NCBI GenBank assembly: GCA_001872455.1 | Contig: MNXJ01000038.1 | Location: forward strand, 1-64,000 | Length of the DNA: 64,000 bases | Direction: 5' to 3' | Origin: Anaerolineae bacterium CG2_30_57_67 | GTDB lineage: Bacteria > Chloroflexota > Anaerolineae > Anaerolineales > Villigracilaceae | In this document: positions 35,222 to 45,557 of the stretch, piece after piece | Layout: the number at the start of each line of letters is the position of its first letter | Numbering within the stretch: the stretch's first letter is position 1 | Notes under the pieces: model-generated | Databases searched by the model: none | What the model saw: only the letters and a program-made list of their open reading frames with translations | What the model was told of the DNA's origin: nothing | Position numbers and translations under genes: made by a program

Positions 35222-36634
35222 ATGCCGCGCCGCGAAATCTACCTGCTCTCCTCACGGCAACTTGCGCCTGAAACCATCGCCGTCGCCTTTGCCAAAACAT
35301 CCCGTTCCCCCGATTCCTTCCGCCAAATCGCCGCTGATCTGACCGACGAAAAAAGCGCCCAATTTCACGAAAAATGGGTCGTCGGCTACGGGCACGCCTC
35401 GGTGGCTGAACATGCCGTGCTGCACATCGCGCTTGAAAACGTCTCGCGCGTTGCCGTTGAAGTGATTGAGTCCAACCGGCTGGCCTCCTACACCGAAAAA
35501 TCCACCCGCTACCAGAAGTGGGACGCTGACAGTTTTGCCACCCCGCCAGAACTGGAAAATTCGCCGCTACGGGCGGCCTTCAGCGCCGCCGCGCAGCGGC
35601 TGTTTGACACCTACCTGCGTTCACTCACGCCGGTCAAGGCGCTAGTCATGCGCCAATCGCCGCGCCGCGAAGGTGAAAACGACGAGGCCTACGACCGCCG
35701 CATTCGCTCGCAATACGTTGATGTGTGCCGCTTTCTCCTGCCAGCCGCCTCACTCGCCAATTTGGGCATGACCGCCAACGGGCGCATCATCGAAAGCGCC
35801 CTGCGCAAACTGCTCTCCCATCCGCTGACCGAAGTGCGTCAGATTGGCGCAGAAATCAAACAGGCCGCCCTGGCCGAAATTCCGACCCTGGTCAAATACG
35901 CCGAGCCGGTGCCTTACCTGCGCGAAACCAGCGCCGAATTGACCCGCATCGCCGCCAGCGCCCCGCCAGACGAAACCAAATCGGAAACCTGCCAGCTGGT
36001 GGATTACACGCGCGACGGCGAGCAGCGCATTTTAGCTGCGGCGCTGTATCGCTTCGGCAGCATGAGCTACACCCAGGCGCTGGAGGCGGTCGAAACTGCG
36101 CCAGAGCCGCTGCGCCGTCAATGGGCCGCCTCGCTGCTCGGGCGGCTGGGGCGATTTGACATTCCCTTGCGCGAGTTGGAATACGCCGCCTACACCTTTG
36201 ACCTGGTGATGGATCAGGGCGCCTACGCTGAGTTCAAACGTCACCGCATGATGACGCAAACCCCGCAAACGCTGACCTGCCGCCTGGGCTACGCCGTGCC
36301 GCGCCGCCTGGTGGAAGCCGGTTTCGAGTCCGACTACCGCGCCGCAATGGAAGCGGCGGGCGCAACCTACGAAAAACTGGTCGCCGAAAATCCGCTGGTG
36401 GCGCAATACATCGTGCCAAACGGCTTCAACCGGCGCGTGCTGGCGCGATTTAACCTGCGCGAGGCCTTTGCTTTTTGCCAGTTGCGCGCCGCGCCCAACG
36501 CCCACTTCTCCATTCGGCGCGTGGCGCAAAAAATGGCGGATGAAATCCGCCGTGTGCACCCGCTGCTTGCAATGTTTATGTGCATCCCAGACGAAAAAGA
36601 TGTAGAAACAAAATATTTTTCGCAAACCGCCTGA
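35222..36634 (+). CDS. tandem double-domain ThyX-like protein (flavin-dependent thymidylate synthase family)
   Basis: A 470-residue protein made of two ThyX-type halves. The first has YGHASVAEHAVLHIALENVSRVAVEVIESNRLASYTEKSTRY (residues ~58-97), where the usual RHR of the ThyX signature is SNR. The second has FKRHRMMTQTPQTLTCRLGY (R340 H341 R342), where RHR is kept but the S-x-R-Y end is altered. Normal ThyX is about 220-260 residues and homotetrameric, with active sites shared between subunits. Each half here appears to keep a different part of the motif. The start is ATG 35222 with AGGAG; the track TTG is rejected. Whether it makes dTMP from dUMP is uncertain. Confidence 0.85.
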   Translation: MPRREIYLLSSRQLAPETIAVAFAKTSRSPDSFRQIAADLTDEKSAQFHEKWVVGYGHASVAEHAVLHIALENVSRVAVEVIESNRLASYTEKSTRYQKWDADSFATPPELENSPLRAAFSAAAQRLFDTYLRSLTPVKALVMRQSPRREGENDEAYDRRIRSQYVDVCRFLLPAASLANLGMTANGRIIESALRKLLSHPLTEVRQIGAEIKQAALAEIPTLVKYAEPVPYLRETSAELTRIAASAPPDETKSETCQLVDYTRDGEQRILAAALYRFGSMSYTQALEAVETAPEPLRRQWAASLLGRLGRFDIPLRELEYAAYTFDLVMDQGAYAEFKRHRMMTQTPQTLTCRLGYAVPRRLVEAGFESDYRAAMEAAGATYEKLVAENPLVAQYIVPNGFNRRVLARFNLREAFAFCQLRAAPNAHFSIRRVAQKMADEIRRVHPLLAMFMCIPDEKDVETKYFSQTA

Positions 36635-36701
36635 CAGCGCAGAAAACCCATCTCATCACGCCAAAATATCTACACCCAATCACTGATAAAATCATTCCAC
36701 T

Positions 36702-38372
<1,671 letters not shown>

Positions 38373-38396
38373 GGATAGGACGTAATTCGCTACCAT

Positions 38397-38900
38397 CTAA
38401 TGTCCCCGTTCTGCATCAGGATGGCCTGTCAACAAGCGAATGGCATGTTCCAGCACCGGAGCAACCGCCGCAAAATTCTCCAATGCCGCTTTTGGGCTGC
38501 CGGGCAGGTTGATAATCAGCGTTGTGCCGCGAATGCCAGAGATGGCGCGCGAAAGCATGGCGTGCGGGGTGACGCGCAAGCTGGCGGCGCGCATGGCTTC
38601 GTCGAGGCCGGGTGTCAAGCGTTCAACTACGAGGCGGGTTGCTTCGGGAGTAACGTCGCGTGGGGAAAAGCCTGTGCCGCCGGTTGTCAAAATTACATCA
38701 AAAGCGCCTGAATCAGCCCATTCGCTTAACTCGGCATGAAGAATACCCGGCTCATCGGGAAGGACGTTGGTCTGAATCACCTGCCAGCCGCGCGTCTTTA
38801 CCGCATCTGCCAGCACTGGGCCAGAGACGTCGGGACGCTCACCGCGCGCGGAGCGGTCTGAAAGGGTAAGGATTCCGAACCGAAGCGTGAAATCACTCAT
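38397..38900 (-). CDS. mog: molybdopterin adenylyltransferase (MogA/MoaB family)
   Basis: A 167-residue MoCF-biosynthesis protein. RFGILTLSDRSARGERPDVSGPVL and the VILTTGGTGFSPRDVTPEATR loop are the nucleotide/pterin-binding signatures, and GTTLIINLPGSPKAALENF is typical near the C-terminus. MogA adenylates molybdopterin before metal insertion. It overlaps the upstream receiver gene by ATGA, so it is the last gene of an hsp20-lon-receiver-mog operon. With moaD and aor elsewhere in the window it supports active molybdo- or tungstopterin use. MoaB-type proteins have the same fold, so the exact subfamily is tentative. Confidence 0.9.
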   Translation of the reverse strand: MSDFTLRFGILTLSDRSARGERPDVSGPVLADAVKTRGWQVIQTNVLPDEPGILHAELSEWADSGAFDVILTTGGTGFSPRDVTPEATRLVVERLTPGLDEAMRAASLRVTPHAMLSRAISGIRGTTLIINLPGSPKAALENFAAVAPVLEHAIRLLTGHPDAERGH

Positions 38901-39247
38901 AGTTGAGCGCGAATAGCTTGAATCAGGTCATCGGGCATGAAAGGTTTGAGGAGGAAGATATTTGCGCCGGCGGTCAGGCACTCTTCGCGCAAATCCATAC
39001 CCGACGCCATGATGACGACCAGACGAGTGAAGCGCGAGTCGGCTCGTAACCGGCGCAGGAAATCAATGCCGTTGCCCTGCGTCAGATGAATATCCAACAT
39101 AAGCACATCGGGGGATTCGCGCTCCAAAGCCGCAAGCAAATCATCATTTTCAAAAAGGGTGACAGTCTGAAAGCCTTCCAGCGCCAGTAAAGTTTTCAGC
39201 AAGGAAACCATCATGGCATCATCTTCAGCCAGCATGATTTTAGACAT
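38897..39247 (-). CDS. single-domain response regulator (receiver only)
   Basis: A 116-residue receiver. The acidic pocket is in MLAEDDAMM, the phospho-acceptor Asp in [13 protein letters not shown], the Ser/Thr switch in VVIMASGMD, and Lys in [10 protein letters not shown]. No output domain is present, so it acts by protein contacts, like CheY. The track start at 39337 is inside lon; the ATG at 39247 overlaps the lon stop by 8 bases, and mog overlaps its own stop. It is therefore tied to lon expression. The large orphan kinase at 29943 is a possible partner, but nothing in the sequence proves it. Confidence 0.88.
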   Translation of the reverse strand: MSKIMLAEDDAMMVSLLKTLLALEGFQTVTLFENDDLLAALERESPDVLMLDIHLTQGNGIDFLRRLRADSRFTRLVVIMASGMDLREECLTAGANIFLLKPFMPDDLIQAIRAQL

Positions 39248-41849
39248 CGGCAATTTCCTTCTTTTTGCGGGGTTTGGCTGGTCGTTTGGGCGCGTGGGGT
39301 GTTTCGGGAGCGGCAGGAGCCGGCTCCAGCGCGGCATTCAAGACATCTTCAACGGTATCCGCCAGAATGAAAGTCATTGCTTTTTTGATTTCTTCCGGCA
39401 CATCTTCCAGATCAAGTTCATTGCGGCGCGGCAGGATGATGGTGTTGAGACCGTTGCGGTGCGCGGCCAGCATCTTCTCTTTAATGCCGCCGACTGGCAT
39501 GACCTGTCCGCGCAAGGTAATCTCGCCAGTCATGCCCAGGCCTTTTTTGACCATGCGTCCCGAAAGTAGTGAAACGAGGGCGGTTGCCATCGTCACGCCT
39601 GCCGATGGGCCATCCTTGGGTTGCGCTCCGGCAGGAACATGCATGTGAATATCGGTCTTATCGAAGAAGTGTGCATCCAGCCCCAGGCTGACGGCGCGCG
39701 AGCGCACAAACGAGAGCGCGGCGCGGGCAGATTCTTGCATCACGTTGCCAATCGAGCCTGTGATTTGAAAGCCTTTGCCGCCGGGCATGCGCGTGGCCTC
39801 GATAAAAAGCACATCGCCGCCGTAGGGCGTCCAGGCTAGGCCAGCAGCCACACCCGGCTGAGAAATTCGCAAACTCATCTCTTCGTCGCCGCGGAAAATG
39901 GGATGTCCCAGCAGCTCGCGCACCAGTTCGGGCGTGGCGGAGAAAATATCGCCTTTGCCTTCAGCGATGCGCGTCCCAATTTTGCGGCAAACCGAGCCAA
40001 TATTGCGCTCCAGATTGCGCACTCCGGCCTCGCGGGTGTACTCGTGCACGATGGTTTTCAGCGCGTCTTCGGAAAATTCAACTTCACCGGTCTTCAGGCT
40101 GTTTTCCCGAATCTGGCGCGGGATGAGGTAGCCGCGCGCGATGGAAATTTTCTCACCCTCGGTGTAGCCAGAAAGCGGGATAATTTCCATTCGGTCGCGC
40201 AATGGGCTGGGGATGGTCTCAAGTGTATTGGCGGTGGTGATGAACATCACCTGCGAGAGGTCGTAGGCCACCTCCAGATAGTTATCGCGGAACTCGCCGT
40301 TTTGTTCGGGGTCAAGCACTTCGAGCAGGGCTGAAGACGGGTCGCCATGAAAATCGTTGGTGAGCTTATCCACTTCGTCGAGCATAAAAACCGGATTGCG
40401 GCTTTCAATACGCCGCAGCGATTGTAAAATACGTCCCGGCATGGCGCCGATGTAGGTACGGCGATGTCCGCGAATTTCGGCTTCGTCGCGCACGCCGCCA
40501 AGGGAGATGCGTAAAAATTTGCGCCCCATGGCGCGGGCAATGGATTGCCCCAGCGATGTTTTTCCCACGCCGGGCGGGCCGACAAAGCATAGGATGACAC
40601 CTTCGCGGTCACGTCGAATCAAATCATCCGACTCGGTAGTTAGTTCGTCACGGCGTTCCAGACGCAATTTGCGGATGGCAAGAAATTCCAGAATGCGTTC
40701 TTTGATGTCTTCCAGCCCGTAGTGGTCTTTATCCAGCACCTGACGCGCGTGAGCGATGTCAAGGTTGTCTTCGGTGAATTTCGACCAGGGCAGAGTGGTC
40801 AGCCAATCGAGGTAGGTGCGAATCACGCCATATTCAGCGGCGGCAGTTGGCAGGTGCGAAAGACGTTCCAACTCGTGACGCGCCTGTTTTTCGGCTTCTT
40901 CCGGCATCTTGGCGTCGTCAATTTTTTTGTGAAACTCATCCACTTCAACTGCTTGCTCGTCTTTTTCGCCAAGTTCTTTTTGGATGGCCTTTAACTGCTC
41001 ACGCAAAAAGTATTCACGCTGCACTTTGTCAATTTCGGAACGCGCTTCGTTTTGAATTTTTTGTCCCAATTGCAAGACTTCGGCTTCGCGCACCAAAATT
41101 CCAATCAGCTTGCGCAGCTTATCCGTCGTCGAATCAAGCTCAAGCAAGGTTTGAGCATCTTGCAACTCAATGCGCTGAAAATTGGCGATGGCATAGGCCG
41201 ATTGCAGCGGGTCTTCCAGCGCGGCAATGGTGCCAACCAGCTCGCGGGGAAAGGATGGAATCAATTCGGCAATTTGAGCAAACTGGTCACGAGCGTTACG
41301 CGCCAGGGCATCCACTTCCAGCCCCGCTTCTATGCTTTCCGGCAGGCGCTGAATTTTCGCCATGAGATACGGCTCAGTCTGAACGTATTCCAAAATACGG
41401 ATGCGCTCCACGCCCTGCACGAGCAGGCGAATGGTGTCATCCGGCGCGCGAAGCAAGCGATGAATGGTGGCGAGTGTGCCGGTCTGATAGAGGTCACCCG
41501 GGCCAGGCATATCCAACTCCGGGTTTTTAGCGGCCACCAGGCCGACAAAGCGGTCGCCGCCGACAACGTCATCCACCAATTTGACGGAGCGCGGCTGACC
41601 AATCGTCAGCGGGACGGCAGTTTGGGGATAAACGACCAGCCCGCGCAGGGGCAAAATGGGAATCACCTCAGGGGCAGGCATTTCCGGGGAAACAGAGTCA
41701 GGTTCAGGCGTCGTCACTGCGGCGACATCCTTGCGGGGCGCGGGGCGTGCAACAACCGATGGCATGAACATATCCAGCAGTTCGGCGTCATCATCATTCA
41801 TCCACTTGAACAAATCTACAGGGTTGGAATTCCAACGAGAAGCAGGCAT
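39240..41849 (-). CDS. lon: ATP-dependent protease Lon
   Basis: An 869-residue Lon. The N-terminal substrate domain starts at [22 protein letters not shown] (~residue 60). The coiled-coil region is near 235-300 ([24 protein letters not shown]). The AAA+ core has Walker [18 protein letters not shown] and Walker [10 protein letters not shown]. The protease domain has the catalytic Ser in [14 protein letters not shown] and Lys in [15 protein letters not shown]. It degrades misfolded and regulatory proteins. About 55 residues of extra Pro/Asp-rich sequence precede the usual start, so the true start could be internal (for example Met17). It lies 35 bases downstream of hsp20, fitting a heat or stress operon. 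Confidence 0.95.
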   Translation of the reverse strand: MPASRWNSNPVDLFKWMNDDDAELLDMFMPSVVARPAPRKDVAAVTTPEPDSVSPEMPAPEVIPILPLRGLVVYPQTAVPLTIGQPRSVKLVDDVVGGDRFVGLVAAKNPELDMPGPGDLYQTGTLATIHRLLRAPDDTIRLLVQGVERIRILEYVQTEPYLMAKIQRLPESIEAGLEVDALARNARDQFAQIAELIPSFPRELVGTIAALEDPLQSAYAIANFQRIELQDAQTLLELDSTTDKLRKLIGILVREAEVLQLGQKIQNEARSEIDKVQREYFLREQLKAIQKELGEKDEQAVEVDEFHKKIDDAKMPEEAEKQARHELERLSHLPTAAAEYGVIRTYLDWLTTLPWSKFTEDNLDIAHARQVLDKDHYGLEDIKERILEFLAIRKLRLERRDELTTESDDLIRRDREGVILCFVGPPGVGKTSLGQSIARAMGRKFLRISLGGVRDEAEIRGHRRTYIGAMPGRILQSLRRIESRNPVFMLDEVDKLTNDFHGDPSSALLEVLDPEQNGEFRDNYLEVAYDLSQVMFITTANTLETIPSPLRDRMEIIPLSGYTEGEKISIARGYLIPRQIRENSLKTGEVEFSEDALKTIVHEYTREAGVRNLERNIGSVCRKIGTRIAEGKGDIFSATPELVRELLGHPIFRGDEEMSLRISQPGVAAGLAWTPYGGDVLFIEATRMPGGKGFQITGSIGNVMQESARAALSFVRSRAVSLGLDAHFFDKTDIHMHVPAGAQPKDGPSAGVTMATALVSLLSGRMVKKGLGMTGEITLRGQVMPVGGIKEKMLAAHRNGLNTIILPRRNELDLEDVPEEIKKAMTFILADTVEDVLNAALEPAPAAPETPHAPKRPAKPRKKKEIADV

Positions 41850-41884
41850 GGAGGCAGGTATTCCTTTATCCGTCCCTAAATAAA

Positions 41885-42265
41885 TCAGGCTTTGGGCAGG
41901 GTGATGGTGAGAAAGCCGTCGTAGTATTCAGCAATGGCGCTTTCGGGGTTCACCACGCCCGGCAAAGCGGTGATGACGTTGAACTCGCCCGAGCGAATTT
42001 CCATCTGATGGTAGGCACGGCGCTCCGGGGCGTCAGGGCGGATTCCGCGAATGGTGAGCAGGTCATTTTGCAGGCTGACGGAGAAATCCTGCTGGCGCAT
42101 TCCAGCTACTTCAACGCGGACGATATAGGCGTCTTCGACTTCGTACAGGTCAGCCGGCGGGCTCCAAACCTGAGGATATAAACGCGCCTGAAAACCGATA
42201 GATTGGACGATTGTACGGCGTTTTTCGGGCAGAGAATTGCGCGAGCGAAGGATGACAGTTGTCAT
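41885..42265 (-). CDS. Hsp20/alpha-crystallin small heat-shock protein
   Basis: A 126-residue small heat-shock protein. The alpha-crystallin domain is [94 protein letters not shown], ending in the usual G-x-L-x-I/V-x-x-PK motif. It holds unfolding proteins as an oligomer for later refolding. The gene sits upstream of lon, and its short leader contains two competing hairpins, one of which can pair with the ribosome binding site (see separate entry). Confidence 0.92.
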   Translation of the reverse strand: MTTVILRSRNSLPEKRRTIVQSIGFQARLYPQVWSPPADLYEVEDAYIVRVEVAGMRQQDFSVSLQNDLLTIRGIRPDAPERRAYHQMEIRSGEFNVITALPGVVNPESAIAEYYDGFLTITLPKA

Positions 42266-42305
42266 GGCATTCCACCAACGCGCCCTGGTGGAAACTCTCC
42301 GCCAG
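42266..42305 (-). promoter_or_regulatory. hsp20 leader with alternative hairpins over the ribosome binding site
   Basis: Read on the minus strand, GCGCCCTGG...CCAGGGCGC forms a 9-bp perfect stem. The sequence TTCCACC inside it is also exactly complementary to GGTGGAA, which holds the only Shine-Dalgarno-like bases before the hsp20 ATG. The two pairings exclude each other. This is compatible with an RNA thermometer or other translational switch; I infer it from complementarity only. Confidence 0.4.
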
Positions 42306-42315
42306 GGCGCAATTT

Positions 42316-42843
42316 TTACTTACCCAGCGCTTTTTTTGCAGCAGCGAGGACCTCTTCGTAGGCAGGTTCATCGCCATTGACCGGCATGTAGGCGGCATAA
42401 ACAACCATGCCTTTTTTATCTACCACGAAGACAGCGCGGCGCAAAAGGCGGACTTCCTTCATCAGGACGCCGTATTTTTTACCAAAATCGGCTTTGACCA
42501 CGTCAGAGAAGGTTTGCACCTGGGTAACGCCCGCGGCGCCGCACCAGCGCTTTTGGGCAACGGGCAAATCCATGCTGAGGGTGAGAATGGCAACGTCTTT
42601 GCCCAGTTGGGCGGCGGCCTCGTTGAAGCGGCGGGTTTCGCGGTCGCAGACCGGGGTGTCAAGCGAGGGAACAGCGGCCAGAATGCGAACTTTTCCGCGC
42701 GTTTCTTTGAGGCCTTTGGCTAGCGACCAGTCATTTTTCTGAATGGTAAATTCAGGCGCTTTCTGCCCAACCTGAATATCGTCGCCGATAACAGTTTGTT
42801 CCTTACCGGCAAATTTAATCATGCCAAAACGTTCAGTAGTCAT
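42316..42843 (-). CDS. tpx: thiol peroxidase (atypical 2-Cys peroxiredoxin)
   Basis: A 175-residue Tpx. The peroxidatic Cys is in the diagnostic VPSLDTPVCDRETRRFNEAA, and the resolving Cys in AQKRWCGAAG. It starts with ITTERFGMIKFAGKEQTVIG-like sequence and carries PEFTIQKNDWSLAKG. It reduces lipid and alkyl hydroperoxides using thioredoxin. AAGGAG at 42848-42853 precedes the ATG. The gene lies between tRNA-Arg and hsp20, with a 50-base gap to the latter. The Cys residues are encoded normally, unlike the TGA in the 52-kb oxidoreductase. Confidence 0.95.
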   Translation of the reverse strand: MTTERFGMIKFAGKEQTVIGDDIQVGQKAPEFTIQKNDWSLAKGLKETRGKVRILAAVPSLDTPVCDRETRRFNEAAAQLGKDVAILTLSMDLPVAQKRWCGAAGVTQVQTFSDVVKADFGKKYGVLMKEVRLLRRAVFVVDKKGMVVYAAYMPVNGDEPAYEEVLAAAKKALGK

Positions 42844-42880
42844 ATTTCTCCTTATGAAAACCGTTAATCTGATCGTACAG

Positions 42881-42953
42881 TGCCCCTGGCGGGATTCGAA
42901 CCCACAACCAACAGCTTAGAAGGCTGCTGCTCTGTCCATTGAGCTACAGGAGC
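42881..42953 (-). tRNA. tRNA-Arg (anticodon TCT)
   Basis: Reading the minus strand, GCTCCTG starts the acceptor stem and pairs with CAGGGGC. The D-arm is GTAGCTCAATGGACAGAGC, the anticodon loop is CTTCTAA between GCAGC and GCTGT, and the T-arm contains GGTTCGAATCC. The anticodon TCT reads AGA/AGG arginine codons. The gene is 73 bases and CCA is not encoded. Confidence 0.95.
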
Positions 42954-42961
42954 CGAAGCGT

Positions 42962-43375
42962 TTACTCGCGCGCCGGGCGCAAGCCGCGATAAACGCGCGG
43001 GCCAGCGAGCGTGGTAAGAATGGTGTTGGCCGGGCGATTGAGCCGTTCAGCAAGTTCAACGGGTGAGAGCGGGCTGTTGCCATTGGCAAGAAAGGTGCGA
43101 AAAACCGCTTCCACCAGCTGCGTCTGGGCGGTGACAAAACCAGGTTGGCGGGCGCAATGCACCAGAATGGTATGTTGCAAGCCATCCATCGGATGAACTT
43201 CGGCGGTTTCGGGGTCAACGAAGTCCATCAGTTCAACTCCCTGCCCCGAAAAAGCGCCCTCATGTTCGGGACAAAGCAAACTGCGCAAATGCACATGCCA
43301 ATCATTTTCGTTTTGGCGCCACCAGTCAAAGTCAATATGAAAACGAGTTTGGAGGCTAGGTTTGACAATGCTCAT
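42962..43375 (-). CDS. conserved hypothetical protein with C-terminal helical domain
   Basis: A 137-residue cytoplasmic protein of unknown function. The N-terminal half is rich in Trp, His and Cys (FDWWRQNENDWHVHLRSLLCPEHEGAF) with possible metal-ligand His/Cys residues. The C-terminal half (FLANGNSPLSPVELAERLNRPANTILTTLAGPRVYRGLRP) looks like a small winged-helix DNA- or RNA-binding fold. It begins 3 bases after the 528-residue gene stop, so the two form an operon. It ends 8 bases before tRNA-Arg. I do not recognise a named family. Confidence 0.72.
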   Translation of the reverse strand: MSIVKPSLQTRFHIDFDWWRQNENDWHVHLRSLLCPEHEGAFSGQGVELMDFVDPETAEVHPMDGLQHTILVHCARQPGFVTAQTQLVEAVFRTFLANGNSPLSPVELAERLNRPANTILTTLAGPRVYRGLRPARE

Positions 43376-43378
43376 GGG

Positions 43379-44965
43379 TTATTCCTCCGAAGCAGAAGCG
43401 CTCAGACGAAAATACAAATCGCCAACGTGGGTAATATCAGGGCTGTTTGCCAGCGCAACCAGCAAAGGGGCGGGCGGTACGCGGCGCAAAATATTGACAG
43501 CAGAGTACAGTTCCTCAGCATGAACATGCCCCTGCGGCGTTAGTTTGGAAAGTTCCTGCAAGACGTTGTGGATAGTCTGTTCGAGCGTGCGCCGCCCGCG
43601 CGCTAGTTGAGCAACGGCCTGGTCAATTCCAGCCACATCAGGAACAACCGTCACCATGCGGGCGTGAAAATCACAGGCTAATTCTTGTTTCAGCAGGGCA
43701 AACACCACGCCGCCATCTGATCCGGTCAAAACGGTGCGGACGTAGTCACGGGTGGAACGATGGGTGCGCGGGTCGAGAATGACTTCGCCAGGCGTCTTGG
43801 ATCGCCGCACAATCACTTGCGCGCCCGGAATGAGTTTGTTCTTCTCAAACCAGGCCTTAAGACCGTAAACGTAGCCTTGCTCGCGCACCACCCAGGCTGG
43901 AATTTTTTCGCCGGTACGGGCGTCCACCAAAATAAAACGCACGCGCGCCGACTCATAGGCGGTGGGGAAGAAATTGCGCACGCGCGCCGAAACCGGCAGA
44001 GTACCAGCGCGCCAATGCGGGTAAGAGAGAGTCAAGGTCACTTCGTCGGACTTGAGCGGTTTTTGCTCGTTATCGCTCAATTCATCGTCCAATTGAGCTT
44101 CCAGCGCCAGCATTTGTGGTGTAAGCGTAGCGCGGTCGTATTCTATCGGCGTGTACTTCAATGGCGCGGGAACGTTTTGAACTTCTTCCGGTTCGAGGCG
44201 CTTGAGACACCACAGAACCTGCCCGCGTGGGCCAACTTCATCGAAACGGCCATCTTCCTGTAAGGCGTAGTTGATCGAAAATTCAGTCAGTTTGGCGTTG
44301 ACGCCACCGGGCAAATCAACTTGTTCCATCAGCGCCGCCACCGAAAGCGGTGCGCCAGCGGCCATTTCCAGCACGGCTTCAGCCAGATTTAAATGTCCCT
44401 GCCCAATATCCACCAGCAAGGCGCGCGGAAACCACAACCCGGCTACTTTGACCAGCGTATCATCAGCCTGCAAGACCATTTCCAGATTTTTCGACAAGTT
44501 TTCGCCATATTCCAAGCCGATTTGAACCGGGTCGACATGTGGGTCGGGCGTTTCTTCAGGTGGATTATTAAGGGCATGTTCTACCAGACCGGCGGCGAAC
44601 AAACGGGTGGAACCGTCATCGAAAACCATTTCCAGCACATCAAAAGCGCCAATCTGATGGTTGGCTCCCGCCCGAACAGATTTGACTTCACCTTTACGCC
44701 AATTCAGCGCCGGGAAACTTAGTTTTTGTCCGATTGAGTAAGATTCTTTCGGAATATAAATAGCCGCGCCCTCACTTTTTTGCTGTTTCAGCAATGATTC
44801 GCGTTCCTGACGAATGCGCTCAACCACCAAAAGGCTGGCCAATTCGCTTTCGTCGAGCGGAATTTCGCTCTCAAAAAGGTAGTTTTGCAGAAATTCAATG
44901 TCGCGCTTGCTGATTGAAAAATTAAGCCAGTAATCAGCAGGGAGTTTCAAGGGGACGTTTGTCAT
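43379..44965 (-). CDS. conserved hypothetical protein
   Basis: A 528-residue soluble protein without signal or membrane segments. Near the N-terminus is a helical stretch (DIEFLQNYLFESEIPLDESELASLLVVERIRQERESLLKQQKSEG). A beta-type region follows (YSIGQKLSFPALNWRKGEVKSVRAG, a small barrel-like fold), and later a segment resembling helix-turn-helix (PLSVAALMEQVDLPGGVNAKLTEFSINYAL). No catalytic motif stands out. The small gene 3 bases downstream (42962-43375) also ends in a winged-helix-like segment, so nucleic-acid binding is one possibility. Function unknown. Confidence 0.7.
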   Translation of the reverse strand: MTNVPLKLPADYWLNFSISKRDIEFLQNYLFESEIPLDESELASLLVVERIRQERESLLKQQKSEGAAIYIPKESYSIGQKLSFPALNWRKGEVKSVRAGANHQIGAFDVLEMVFDDGSTRLFAAGLVEHALNNPPEETPDPHVDPVQIGLEYGENLSKNLEMVLQADDTLVKVAGLWFPRALLVDIGQGHLNLAEAVLEMAAGAPLSVAALMEQVDLPGGVNAKLTEFSINYALQEDGRFDEVGPRGQVLWCLKRLEPEEVQNVPAPLKYTPIEYDRATLTPQMLALEAQLDDELSDNEQKPLKSDEVTLTLSYPHWRAGTLPVSARVRNFFPTAYESARVRFILVDARTGEKIPAWVVREQGYVYGLKAWFEKNKLIPGAQVIVRRSKTPGEVILDPRTHRSTRDYVRTVLTGSDGGVVFALLKQELACDFHARMVTVVPDVAGIDQAVAQLARGRRTLEQTIHNVLQELSKLTPQGHVHAEELYSAVNILRRVPPAPLLVALANSPDITHVGDLYFRLSASASEE

Positions 44966-45052
44966 AGGCTTGGCATCCAGAGAAAAAAGATTGCGAGTTT
45001 CAGGAAAATCGCTTTTTTATTATACCTTAAGGTAACTTTCACGGCTTTGTTA

Positions 45053-45299
45053 ACTGGTGATTACCCACATTTTTTGCATAGCACGATTCGTCGGACTGAA
45101 GTTCTGCCTCAGGGCACGAAAAGTCCGCTGGAAACGGACTTTCATGTATTGAGCAGACGGCTTTAGCCCCAACACTGTTTATCTAGCGGTTTCGGAGTCC
45201 AACGTCTTCCGACGTTGGTGCCAACGTCGGGAGACGTTGGACTCCTTATCTAAACAGTATTGGCTTTAGCTCCGCGATGCGAGATGGGTAATCACCAGT
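45053..45299. mobile_element. MITE-like element A with ACTGGTGATTACCCAC ends
   Basis: A 247-bp stretch is bounded by ACTGGTGATTACCCAC (45053-45068) and its near inverse TGGGTAATCACCAGT (45285-45299). It has no ORF of note and holds an AGTCCG-type repeat and the long palindrome at 45194-45245. A target duplication is not clear. The same ends bound element B next to it. Confidence 0.7.
45194..45245. repeat. 52-bp near-perfect palindrome
   Basis: GGAGTCCAACGTCTTCCGACGTTGG followed by TG and CCAACGTCGGGAGACGTTGGACTCC pairs almost without mismatch. It would form a long cruciform or RNA hairpin. Flanking AACACTGTTTATCTA and TATCTAAACAGTATT are also inverted copies, so it may be a smaller element nested in element A. 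Confidence 0.85.
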
Positions 45300-45304
45300 T
45301 AATG

Positions 45305-45464
45305 ACTGGTGATTACCCACAAGTCGCCAATTTTCGTCCTGCGGACTGCAAAATCTCCCGATTTTGCTCGAAAGGCGGGAGATTTTCGCCTCCATCTCTG
45401 ACACGCTTTGCGTGCACACTGTGTCGCTTTGCAGGGTGGAGCAAAGATGTGGGTAATCACCAGC
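45305..45464. mobile_element. MITE-like element B with TAATG target duplication
   Basis: A 160-bp element is bounded by ACTGGTGATTACCCAC (45305-45320) and GTGGGTAATCACCAGC (45449-45464), a 16-base inverted repeat with one mismatch. It is flanked on both sides by TAATG (45300-45304 and 45465-45469). It encodes no protein. Internal hairpin words include AAATCTCCCGATTTTGC...GGCGGGAGATTT. Partial relics occur at 6.4 and 19.6 kb. Confidence 0.75.
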
Positions 45465-45557
45465 TAATGAGAGTTGCTGGCTGGCGGCTTCTTTGCCTGA
45501 CTTCCCCGTGATATAATTCACTTTCCAATTAGAATAGATTAGAAGGAGCAGCATTTT

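Noticed and set aside
36032-36625. 197-residue minus ORF inside the ThyX-like gene
   Set aside because: Antisense shadow; His/Arg-rich composition typical of reverse frames in this GC-rich DNA.
42266-42305. Rho-independent terminator between tpx and hsp20
   Set aside because: The T tract lies on the wrong side of the stem for minus-strand transcripts; better explained as leader structure.
45053-45469. CRISPR array
   Set aside because: The repeated words are terminal inverted repeats of two elements, not regularly spaced direct repeats with unique spacers.
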